Origin: Phymatolithon calcareum
Lineage: Eukaryota; Rhodophyta; Florideophyceae; Hapalidiales
Length of the DNA stretch: 64,000 nt
Assembly: GCA_977006965.1 (NCBI GenBank)
Contig: OZ345374.1
Coordinates: 372,001 to 436,000 of the forward strand
Direction: 5' to 3'
The translations under genes were made by a program, and so were the position numbers. The notes beneath the pieces are model-generated. The model was not told the origin of the DNA and made no database searches. It saw only the letters and a list, made by a program, of their open reading frames with translations. Below are positions 54,646 to 64,000 of this stretch, in pieces. Position 1 is the first letter of the stretch. Every line of letters starts with the position of its first letter.

Positions 54646-55643
54646 ATGGCCCCCAGGAGGATGACAGCAGAGCAGGTGGCGGCCGCTAACGTTCTCAGAG
54701 CCATGTTTGTCAAGGGCACCCTCATGGGTGAGGAAAAATCGGCTGATATCCGAAAGGAAAACATTTCCACATTCAAGTGCTTTGACACCCCGAAATTTCT
54801 GAAGCTTTTCACGGAGCTTAAGAAATAGTTTGGTCTTCCGAAGTGAGGTAAATTTCGGCACAAACGTTCCAAAGCGGGTCAGAAGCGTATTGGAATACTA
54901 ATGAATTTGATTTGGATTTTTGATATCAACACTGCGATTTAAACACAGGCTCTGTGGTGAGCACGAGAGGCGTTGATCTCGTTCCGAAATGCTCAGACGC
55001 TCTGTACGCGATCCTAGGAAATGACGCACCCGGACCAATGGCGGATATGCAAATTGGTGAAGATGGATCTGCCAGTAAACTGCTTCTTGGCCGTATGGAT
55101 TTCATGCCGCTTCATGTTATTGCTCCGTCCACTTGCAACATAACGCTGAAGTCGAAGCTATCCGTCTGCGTTGTACTCCCATCTGGTGTATTTCCTCGGC
55201 ACGTTAAGGTGGACGTTGAAGATAATCTTCTTACGGTGAAGATTGCGTGGCCGAATGCGCTATCCAATCCTAATATAATGCACCGGGAATGGTTTCTAAA
55301 TCCAAACCCTGACATCGTCTCCTCGGCTATCCACAAAAAGCTTGCCTTCGAGATGGCATTGAAGCAGCTGCGTCAGAAGCGTTCTGATATTCTCGAATCG
55401 ACAGCAACAATTCGTCTTCCCTCTCCGGTTAAGGCAAGCTCCTTGAAAGAGTCATACCTTGGTTTCAAAGATGAATCGGACTCTGAAACTGTTCCTTGTA
55501 ATGAGCAGCTACTATACATCGACATGGACGTCGAAGAGGAGGACTATGACGACAGCCCACAGAAGAAGTCAATTATCAACGTTCAGCGTTCTCGTCCGCG
55601 TGCCTCTGAAAATATTACTAACGATCGTGCAAGCACAAACTAG
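54646..55643 (+). CDS. Putative HSP20/CS-fold protein with acidic tail
   Basis: Suggested model: exon 54646-54727 (MAPRRMTAEQVAAANVLR..., donor GTGAGG) joined to 54949-55643 (acceptor AAACACAG), 258 residues in frame. The main exon lacks an early ATG and opens at the acceptor, which supports splicing. The core VCVVLPSGVFPRHVKVDVED, LLTVKIAWPNAL resembles an alpha-crystallin/CS beta-sandwich (inference); then comes a charged helix (ALKQLRQKRSDIL), an acidic run DMDVEEEDYDD and a basic end. Reading through the intron is also open for 33 codons (to TAG 54826-54828), so retention is possible. It sits among mobile elements and may be element-derived. Confidence 0.45.
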
Positions 55644-58003
55644 ACACTTTTAATAGCAGCTCGTTTTATTTCCAGGCAGTATCTTACAAAATGCCAACAT
55701 CGTGATCGTTAGCACCAAGCTTAGGCAGTTATAAACTCATTTTAATTCTTTCATTTTAATGTTTTATCTTTTATTCTTTTCCTTTCGCATACATTGGGAT
55801 ACGACTACAATTAGATACCTTATTTTCATAAAGCGACAATATTTTATAACTGTGATTACGCATTCTCCCACGAGCAATGAGGAAATGTGGCCCGTGGTCG
55901 TAATGCAAAGACTTCTTCATTTTACACCCAAGACAAATATACTGCACCAAGAATTTTACGACTAATTCTGAGCATAAAGATCTTCTAGTTATATTTTCAA
56001 AAGCCTCTCTAGTGTTTCTTGGCCCTCGCCATCATGTTTTCAGACTCAATGTAGATTAAACCCTGTCCCCAGCCCGTCCTTCTATCAATACTAGAAACAT
56101 TGGCGGTGATCCTTCTGAAAATTGAATTCACTTAGTACGTCTTTCTGGAAGAAGCTAGGTTTTTCTGATGCGTGAAATAAACCAAAAGGAACCCTAGCGT
56201 TCCCCTCTGGAGTGTGAGGCCAAATATAGGTTTTTATTTCATGAAACCATTCAAAAATCTCGATTTAGACTAGAAAAATACATATGCATACCAACTGGAG
56301 GGAAAGTTCAGATTCTTCACCATTTCAGGCAATATTTGAAATTTTTGACTCTGAAAGCTGTGGTAAACCGTTTCAAAAGAACAACAAGGTGTCACTGGGC
56401 AATATATACTTCATTTGATATTCGATTTAATCGAAAATACGCCGTCTCGCTGACAAAAGATTAAAGATTTGAAAGTCGGTTTTTACCGAGTTTCGAATGA
56501 TCGGTTTTCGAAAACCGATCGAACCTAATTTTTCGATCTTCTCCTTCCCGTATCTTCTATCATGGTAGGCATCAGAGCTTCTACTTCAGTTCATGGAAAG
56601 CAAACACACTCAACAAACAATTTATGTGTAAAAAATGTGCAGAAGTCTTATCGAACGTTTTAAAAAATAAAAGATAAAATCTGATTTTCAAGAAAACCAC
56701 CGGTTTTCCGATTTTTTGGCGATCGTTTTCTCCTCAAAATGAAGACCTGAAGTAATATGGATACATAGAATGGATTCTTGTCTGCAACCTTGATGGGACG
56801 ATAATGTTTTTTTCAACAACGCTCGACGAGCTGCAGTATCACAGCCCTCTGAGTGAACGGAGCAACACAAATATTTTGAAAAGCGGTTGCGCGACTTTCG
56901 AATATGCAATAATGGTTCAAATGGAAGACTGTAACTTACAATTAAAAATCAGGCATATGGCTGAATTCTCTACATGTTATCATTGGCCTACACTGTCTTA
57001 CACATCGAGATCATTGAAGGGCAAAAAATCCTTTTATTCGTTCTTCTAGAATCTGCTGCGTCAGGAATGGTTTTTTGTAAATCATCCCTTTCCCGTAGCA
57101 TGGTTTTCAATGAAGAAAAGTCTTTAGAATATTGTCAATAATGAAGTAGGCTGTTGCTCTCTACAAAAATCTATGAGAAATTGGTCTTATACTTGTTTTC
57201 ATGCAATTGTTTCGAAAAAACTGCTACCAAGCGAACAAAACATTTGTCCGGTAGAAAGCTATAGATGATTAGCTGGCATGATTTAATAGTTCTGACTCCC
57301 ATATCAATGGAAAGCGTACAGAAAAGCTGCATCTGAGAGCCATGAGAGCTATGATCATAATTTGCAATCTACTGCAGTATGATATATTATTTTCCACGCC
57401 CAATATTGTACATGAAGAAGTGACAGCCAGCAGGGTTTACATTAAGATGTATCATCTGGATTAACGGACACAAAGCCCCCAATATGTAACATTGTTATAC
57501 ATAGTAGAGCAGTGGTAGTACTCATTGGGTTACACAAAAAAACGTTGTACACCTAGAAAGAGACTTTCCCAGAGATCCTAAAACGAACATCTTAAGGCTC
57601 GAATAGCCTTTCTACGAATAAACACATTTAACAAGAATACACTTGAAACAAAATATAATCTTCTCAGATAAGAACCTAAAACCAAACGAAATATTTGCAG
57701 AAGTTCTTGCGTCTGTGAAGAAAATCTCCCACGTGGAGAAAGGTGAACTAAGAACTCGTATTGAAAAATCTACACAAAGACACTGTTTCTCTTACTGAGC
57801 ATAAGATTAGGGAGATCACACCTTTCATGTTTTTGCACAATATTCGCACCAAATTACCGGACGACCCGATATTGTTTTCATGACATAGATTTGAGGTCAT
57901 ATGCAGTGTTTTACGACAAACAAATTAAAATCTTGGGAAACGGTCTGCTATTCAATCTATTCTATGCTTTGCACAGGTTACCTCAGATTTTATAAAATAA
58001 GAG
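55644..58003. other. AT-rich stretch, no recognised gene
   Basis: No frame above about 80 codons and no domain. It contains a perfect 22-bp palindrome at 56499-56520 (GATCGGTTTTC and its complement). Possibly the 3' part of the DDE_Tnp_4 element lies here, but I found no terminal repeats. Confidence 0.55.
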
Positions 58004-58929
58004 CTAAAGAGAAAATAATGGCTCTCCATTTTCAATAGATAGTTGAGTGAGATTCGCTACAGCAAGAAAGCAAACAGAGTGTCTGTGAAGGCAGTGTCGG
58101 AAACGATGGCTCAAAACAAAAAATTGCTTCAGCCGCCTGTTTGCTGTTTCATGCCTTGCGCGTACGTTAGATATAAACCTTTCATATTCTGTTTCAATTA
58201 TACCGTCTCGCACACATGATTCGTCCTGATAGCCTTTGTCCGCGACTACACATTCATTTTCCAACAGTCTTAGTTTCATCCGGGATCTAAAAATATTGAC
58301 GTCTGGATTCGAACCGCACGCAAAGGGTCCAAAAACCCAGACTATATCTCCAGTCTCAATCGAAATACCAACCTCATAGCGAACTCCAGGTCCATGGCTC
58401 TTATGAGAATACCATTCTGGACTAAACGGCGATGGTTCTCGAATTGTACAGTCTGTGCCATCAACAGACACAAAACAGACCTTTTCTGAGTGCTCAACTT
58501 TGTATTGTTTTCCTGAAAGCCGGTTACTCCAAACAATCTGACAAGGGCAATTCGCTCCAGTTAGTGCCACAGCCGAGTAAAGGTAGAATGAAAAGATGAG
58601 AAATGAGAAATTACCACTTGGAGCTCTGAAATTAGCACGACAAATATCCAAGCCCATTTTCGGAATGTCTTCTCGTCGACCTTGCAGATCGCGCAGTGGA
58701 CAGATTCACTACCGTACACTTTCAAGAATAGCAATGCCCAGAGAAGATGATTCGGTGCTGAGTATGCGGGAACGCGCGGCGCAACTTTGCTCCACGTTTC
58801 TGTGGCTACAGCAACAGAGACTCCGAATAGGGCTCGAAATCGTCGGACTTGCGCAACATTGTACAGGCCGCAAGCATTTCGTAGCATAGGGCGGGCGTGG
58901 TGCTTGATATCGTCTGCAGTGATAGGCAT
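58004..58929 (-). CDS. DDE_Tnp_4 (Harbinger/IS5-like) transposase, apparently intact
   Basis: Exons 58615-58929 and 58004-58537 join across a 77-nt intron (donor GTAATT, acceptor TTGTCAG) to 282 residues. The N-terminal helical part (VRRFRALFGVSVAV, NHLLWALLFLKVYG, VDEKTFRKWAW) matches the leader of protist DDE_Tnp_4 proteins. The catalytic triad is complete: FVSVDGTDCTI (D), CVVADKGYQDE (D) and RARHETANRRLKQF (E). EPSPFSPEWYSHKSHGPGVR and TGDIVWVFGPF are typical of the fold. The enzyme cuts and joins its element ends. No stop or frameshift is visible, unlike the other element genes here. TIRs were not found nearby. Confidence 0.85.
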
Positions 58930-59414
58930 GACAACGAGCGCTCCGGAGACGCATGCATACTTCTTTCGCTGGTCGTGGACACCACTTTATGTTGTGTTTT
59001 ATTGCTTACACATATGATTCGGCCTCGAAATATTTCTTTCCAACAATTGAGATAGTGTATTTTCTGCAGATTGGCGGTTTAGAGCTGGGCTTTTGAAAGG
59101 AAAAAATTACAAGTTTCCCGTACTTCCCCGCCAGCAATATCGTGGAAAACTTCGGAGAGTTTGACAGCTTATGACAATCCTGGAAAATAATCCCTCAGGA
59201 TATGACCTGGCGAACGGGGGTCTTCGGTTCTGCATCTGAACTCGGTCCTGCCACAACATCCAACTTTGCCGCTAGAGGTTTTATCAGATTTGAACACTTC
59301 CGAAAATTTCTGTGAGCCATTCGACGTCGAGGCTCACGGCTCGGACGTCCATGACTTATTTCCTAACTCTAGTGTGCCGTGGGGCATTCCTCGCCAATCT
59401 ATTCGACCCTTGTG

Positions 59415-61193
59415 ATGATCACCGCCAAACCAATGCGCACCCTCCCCGCAGTCGTGCCGACAGCACAACAAACCCTCTTCCTTCAGCAGCGTTGCGCTAA
59501 TTTGGTCGGCGAGGAACTTTTTGACAACAGCGTGATTTGCCCATATCTTGTGGGTCGTGTAGTTTTTGAGCCATTCATCGGCTTTGACGATCAGGTGCGG
59601 CAAGTTGAGCGTATCTCAAAGCAAGCGTTGAGCGAGGACAAATCGGCACTCGAGAGCGTGCAGCGCGCGCTGGGTCGTACGTGGACAGCTGTGGAACAGA
59701 CAACTCTGGGTTGGTCATTCGACGTTGAACGCCTGTTCTCCTCCGAGTTTGACGTTGTACGCTCCATCATGCCCGTCATCTGTGAAGACAATCCACCGCT
59801 CGCCTGTGCCGATCGCATCATTCTTCCTCCGCATGGAGTGCCTAAGCCGCAAGTACTACTTGCGAGCAACTGTGTGATGGTTCATGCGAAGGATCTGAGC
59901 GCACGCACTCCATGTTTAGGGGTCACGAGTGCGAGACCAACTCACTGTCTGTATGAGGGAAAGAAAAGTATGGGTCCGTTCCAACCGCGCCAGGCGACGG
60001 AGGTGAGCAAACAGTGGAACTCCGTCCTGGCACGGCAGAAAGGCCCAACGGACCTGTATACCGCCCAGCATCAATTGTGGATGCTTGATGCTGTAACGCA
60101 GGCCTTGTACTCGCATAGTGGGTGTGCTGTCATATGGAACTATCGGAGCATGGTATTTGTGCGGATTGCAAGTTTGGAGCCGGGAATAAGTGATGGGCAT
60201 GAGTTTGTTCGGGTTCAAGTATCGGATATTTACACTGCCGTACACGGTGCCTCTCCGATGTTCGGTCTGATTGGCGCGGTTCAGATAGGTTTGAAATCGG
60301 CATTGAACAGCGGCGGGAGAGATGCAATGCGAATCTCTGAGCAAATTCTGTGCAAACCTGCACAGTGTCTCGTGCAGACCCGTGCAAAGATTTACGCAAA
60401 AGGGCGGTCGAAGTGGCTTTTGGAGTCACTAAATGCAATTTGCGATGAGGAGACGATACCCAGTGAAGAGTTTTGCTGGATATCAGAAAGGGCCATCGCC
60501 TTGCTAGAGAGTGAGGTTGGGAAATGCAAAGACTATGCTTCGCGCTCATGTGCGTTTTTTGATCATGTTCTTTCGACGTACTCTCGCGTGCTGTATGCAG
60601 CTGATGATACCTCCGTGCTGCTGTACGGAACCGTGGGGAACATGGCGGTGGTTACAAAGTATGCGAACACTAACTTGTCCGGCGGACCCGAGATGATACA
60701 GAACGAAATGACGATTTACGACTTGATAAGGAAAGAGCATCCAGAGTTGTTAGGAAGTTGTGTGCCCAATCTTCTGGGAATACGCACTCAGCCGTAGTTT
60801 GATCCCGTCCTGGTGCTCGAGTATGTGGGTCAACCTGTGACTCTAATGAAGGGTGGAGGGTTGAAAGTTGGTTGCGAGCCCGTCGGCGACGTGGACCGAA
60901 TGGAAATAATTGCTGCTGGAAATCATGGACTAGATGCGATCGCGAAGGCGGGACTATTACATCTTGACCAGAGTTTGGGAAACATGCGAGCTGAGAGGAT
61001 GATGCAATGTGGATCAGAAAGAAACACATACTCGAAAGAAAACCAATTCGCATGGCGCGTATGGTGGATTGATTTCGGCCGTGCAAGGAAGCGAAAGGAG
61101 TCTGATGTGCCCAGAGAAGACTGGTATGAGAGCATAGCGTTTTCCAGTGGCTGCCAGACAATTTACTTTAGCGAGGGAACGGGCGAGCATTGA
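59415..61193 (+). pseudogene. Kinase-like repeat gene, copy 3 (one premature TAG)
   Basis: Same 1,779-bp length as copies 1 and 2 from the equivalent ATG, no indels. TAG at 60795-60797 replaces the Cys codon TGC of copy 1 (about residue 461), just before the hinge VLVLEYVGQPV. Catalytic-loop HLDQSLGN and WWIDFGRAR follow in frame. Upstream flank (from about 59127) and downstream flank (to about 61798) match copy 1, but there is no LINE sequence before it. Confidence 0.75.
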
Positions 61194-61355
61194 TGCAACC
61201 CGCCAAGACAGGCGATTAATACTACTTCTTGCCATGAGCCTACAGAAGAGGGTGAAAATACACGTATTGACAGTTTGTCATTTGGATCGTCAGTTCTTAT
61301 GCAAAACTGTTCACGCGAGCAAAGAAAAAAATTTCTTTGCTTAATTTCGACTTAC

Positions 61356-61646
61356 CCTGTTCTTGTGCTTGGTCAGCTCCTCCGCATTCCTGTAGTGGGC
61401 CGAGCACGTGTCGCAAGAGAATGGACGGTCATCGGGCTGAGGATCTTCATGGCAATTGTTGACGTGCCTATCCCTAAACAGGTCGCACGTTAGAGTTCGA
61501 GACTTGAAGTTCGAGTCAGCAGTCCGTTAATAATTCGCAGATAGAGCGCAAAGTCCCGGAGAATAATCTTATCTGTTGCTATTGTTCGTAAACTTTTCAC
61601 CGCCGTTTGCAGAAGTACAAACATGCGATACGGAAGAGGAGCTCAT
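61356..61646 (-). pseudogene. C2H2 zinc-finger gene remnant, copy 3
   Basis: Counterpart of 21475-21772. Exon 1 starts MSSSSVSHVCTSANGGEKF: the second Cys of finger 1 is Gly, and the exon-1 donor has changed from GT to GA. Exon 2 (61356-61473) keeps HVNNCHE and a good second finger start (CDTCSAHYRNAEELTKHKNR), followed by a GTAAGT donor, so the original gene had at least one more exon. Antisense to kinase-like copy 3. Confidence 0.55.
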
Positions 61647-61798
61647 TGCTGACAAGTTACAGTACGCTTCAGCTTGAGATGACTCTGATACTCGAGATTG
61701 TAACTAACGAAGAGTTCGTCGGTAACTCGTTGCTCTCTGATGACCGAGAGCAACAGCGAGATTATTTTACAGGGGATATTTTCTTGCCCTAAGTGGAA

Positions 61799-62189
61799 AG
61801 AGATCGCTTGTGATAGAACAGAGGATAAACTGAGTACAGCATCACCACCGCATTTGCTTCGGGTGGAATCGTCTAATGACGAGCGGCAGGCAGAGAAGAA
61901 GCGTACTTACAATTAACTAGCTCCCTGCCATAATCTAGTAGAGGAAAAATAGAAAAGAACTGCTTGCTAGCCCATAGGGGAATAAGCATTCATTATTATA
62001 TTAACTAAGAATCCATGTAACAGCCGGGACAAATGGCCTTCATAATACGGGGCCCGAAAAATTATCAAATCCGCTATTTACTCCATAGAAAAGAAAATGG
62101 TGCCAATGGCTCGGGAACCTTCTGATCAATCGATTGTCAACTTCTCTTAGAGGTGAGCGCTTTCTCACTGTAGCGAGAGTACGCCAGAG
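61799..62189. other. No recognised gene
   Basis: Sequence after homology to kinase unit copy 1 ends. No frame of note and no repeat recognised. Confidence 0.5.
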
Positions 62190-62890
62190 AAAGGGAAAAT
62201 AATATTTTGGTTATCAACAGTAGAAATGAAGCTAAAGGAACACTTGTATGGGCTTCCGTGTGCTGGCGCGGCGATTTTCTGCCGCGCGTGGGGAGAGCGG
62301 GGGAGCAGAGGCGGCACGAAACAATCATGCTGCCGCGGCAGTGGCAAGCGAGACGGACTGCACAATGGCTTGCCCAGTCGAGCGCCCATTCCCAAGTTTA
62401 GATTCTTCTATCGCCGCGAGGGTGAGGCACGTAAGTGCACAGTTGCGAATGATGCGAGGAATAAATGAGAACTTTTCTTGCACTGTCTGCAACTGTTGGA
62501 CGCCTCTGTTTGATTGATAGCATTCAGCTCCGGGCCAAGGGCGTTTACAGAGTTCGAGCCGTATATTGCGCTTCTTTGAACAGGGCACGAGCGCGTTAGT
62601 ATCTGCGACTTGCATCAAACAATACAAAGATGTCAACATCCCACGTTGCAGAAACGTCGACCTCCCCGAAGGAACTGCACTGTAACTTGACAGAATTTAT
62701 TAGAGCTCTGCTGTGCATGCGCACCACTGGAATGCCCAGTAGAGACCGAGCAAAAGTCAAGCCACTCGAAATGAAAGCCCTCCAGGTGAAAATCTTTCTA
62801 GCTGCATAGACATAACATTCCCAACCTTAGGAATTTGACATCATTTGCAGCGCCAACCTTGCAAGGATGGACCCTTGCAATGTACAGCTT
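62190..62890 (+). pseudogene. Decayed retroelement-like repeat, copy 2
   Basis: Inverted partner of 7040-7910. At 62680-62800 plus it reads LTEFIRALLCMRTTGMPSRD, matching the minus-strand frame of copy 1, then a stop. It is decayed further than copy 1. Confidence 0.45.
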
Positions 62891-63059
62891 AATGTAAAGT
62901 GAAGGGCGATAACATTAATTCTTCATCGTCTGCAGTCAAAACTGCAGTCTACAGAAGGCATTCTAGATACTGCTTTTCCATATTATGCCTATGATCGCTT
63001 CGCTACCCACACACATGGTGGACTACTCCAGGTGTACCTCGCATACCTGCACCCAACTG

Positions 63060-63516
63060 CACTCTCACCAGGCAGGTCTCGTATCTCGGGGTAAGCATGA
63101 ATAACAAGGGTGTTACGGATGACACGGCCATAGCAAGCGTTCGAAATGCAGCAGGATGTATACATAAGCTTCGGGAGCTTGGAGTGAATGTTCGAGGATT
63201 CAAACCGGAGACATGCAGCAGGATCTTTAAGTCGCTAATTATCCCGAAATGGGAGTATGCGTTACACGTTACTCCAATGACAAATCGATTGCTCTCGGCA
63301 ATCGAGTCGGCAGAGGGCTTGTTCTACAAGAATGTTTTCGGAAAGTATGCCGAACACCGCCGGGACCGAATGCGAGTTCTGTGCCGACTGGGACCACCAA
63401 AGATGAGGAGACGCCATCTAGCAGAAAGGTTTGCATTAAGCCTGGTAAGACACAAAAAGCGCCTTGAAGAAACAGAAGAGTACGTTGGAAGAGATGATGT
63501 AACAAGGGCATGCATG
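63060..63516 (+). pseudogene. LINE ORF2 C-terminal fragment, divergent family member
   Basis: Reads TRQVSYLGVSMNNKGVTD (YLG box), ASVRNAAGCIHKLRELGV, LIIPKWEYALHVTPM and RMRVLCRLGPPKMRRRHLA, the region after RT in non-LTR elements; it parallels 23770-24100. The open part from ATG 63097 is 140 codons and ends where a probable LTR begins. The RT catalytic region is absent. Confidence 0.7.
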
Positions 63517-63875
63517 TAGAGCGTAAGTAGTGACAGCTTTGCTAGCTGTCAGCATGCACGTCTAGATGCTCCTGGAAGCATGCGAGAAATATCTAGAATA
63601 TTCGAGCACGTGCACTATTTGACGAATGCATTGCTGTAAGGAAATTTCTGGAGCTCTCTAGATAATTCGTATTTTAGGGTTTTATGATATTTGTAAGTTA
63701 CGTGTAAGTAATTCAAAGCCTATATAAGGCATGCTCTAGTTCCGACTAGCGGACTGGAGCCAAGCACAAATCCAACCAAGTCAAGTGAGGTAAAGTCAAC
63801 AAACCTCTACTAAGCTCATCTTATCACAACCGATACTGTGCTCGTCAACGCTAAGCTCGATCAACATCCAGTTCA
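63515..63875 (+). repeat. Probable LTR of an element entering from the right
   Basis: Begins TGTAGAGCGTAAG and could end CAGTTCA at 63875, followed by TGGTAGCACCGGC, a tRNA-type primer site starting with TGG. A TATA box CCTATATAAGGC lies at 63719-63730, and the sequence after it is C/A-rich like an LTR R/U5 region. The partner LTR is outside the window, so this is unproven. It interrupts the LINE frame. Confidence 0.4.
63719..63730 (+). promoter_or_regulatory. TATA box (probable LTR promoter)
   Basis: CCTATATAAGGC, a canonical TATA element about 200 bp into the probable LTR. Transcription would start near 63755 and run rightwards. Confidence 0.5.
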
Positions 63876-64000
63876 CTGGTAGCACCGGCTCTCTTAGCGT
63901 CTGACGTCGGTACGTGAGTTTGCCAAAGCGTGAAATTTGGCAATATTTTCGTGGTTTCTGTTCGTGATTTATTCAAGGTTCGAAGTCGTCGTTCCTGCTG

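Noticed and set aside
55644-58003. Terminal repeats of the DDE_Tnp_4 element
   Set aside because: I compared ends near 59,040-59,100 with this region by eye and found no convincing inverted match; a self-alignment would settle it.

Overview
The window is nuclear DNA of a eukaryote. It holds a few spliced host genes on the left and a deep pile of mobile elements on the right. Introns are short (about 75-220 nt), start with GT and end with AG. The host genes are a BAR-like protein, a plant/protist-type HIR (SPFH) protein, an LPMO-like secreted protein and a GT92-like glycosyltransferase. The LTR, non-LTR and DNA elements resemble families I know from algae, oomycetes and chytrids. A red alga or other protist is plausible, but the sequence alone does not fix the lineage. 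I found no rRNA, tRNA or CRISPR array.

Layout. 1-14 kb is host-like: BAR-like gene (minus, cut by the left edge), a small Gly-rich protein with a myristoylation-type start, a six-exon HIR gene (minus), a two-exon LPMO-like gene (plus) and an intronless GT92-like gene (minus). Several perfect or long hairpins lie between them, plus one decayed repeat unit whose inverted partner is near 62.2-62.9 kb. 14-24 kb has hairpins, decayed coiled-coil and zinc-finger reading frames, 3' fragments of a non-LTR (LINE) element, and copy 1 of a repeated kinase-like gene followed by an antisense C2H2 zinc-finger gene.

24.4-54.3 kb is a nested set of insertions that can be ordered from target-site duplications and from uninterrupted relatives elsewhere in the window. 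MITE-A copy 1 is split by Element B (TSD TCA). Element B is split by a Copia retroelement (Copia-1, 395-bp LTRs). The Copia-1 reverse transcriptase is split by Element C. Element C is a 13.0-kb DNA element with about 1.95-kb terminal inverted repeats. It carries a DDE-like transposase candidate and a ParB-like/DNA-methyltransferase gene, and a decayed MFS transporter lies in each repeat arm. Kinase-like copy 2 follows, its 5' flank split by a further insertion (D). MITE-A copy 2 comes next and is split by a second, very compact Copia (Copia-2).

54.6-64 kb holds a possible HSP20-fold gene, 2.4 kb of AT-rich sequence with no recognised gene, an intact DDE_Tnp_4-type transposase with one intron, kinase-like copy 3 with its antisense zinc-finger remnant, the second copy of the decayed repeat, a LINE 3' fragment, and a probable LTR at the right edge.

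Most mobile-element genes are decayed. Several are broken only by single in-frame stops. The best candidates for new biology are Element C, the kinase-like gene family with its antisense zinc-finger partner, and Copia-2, whose gag start codon lies inside its primer-binding site.
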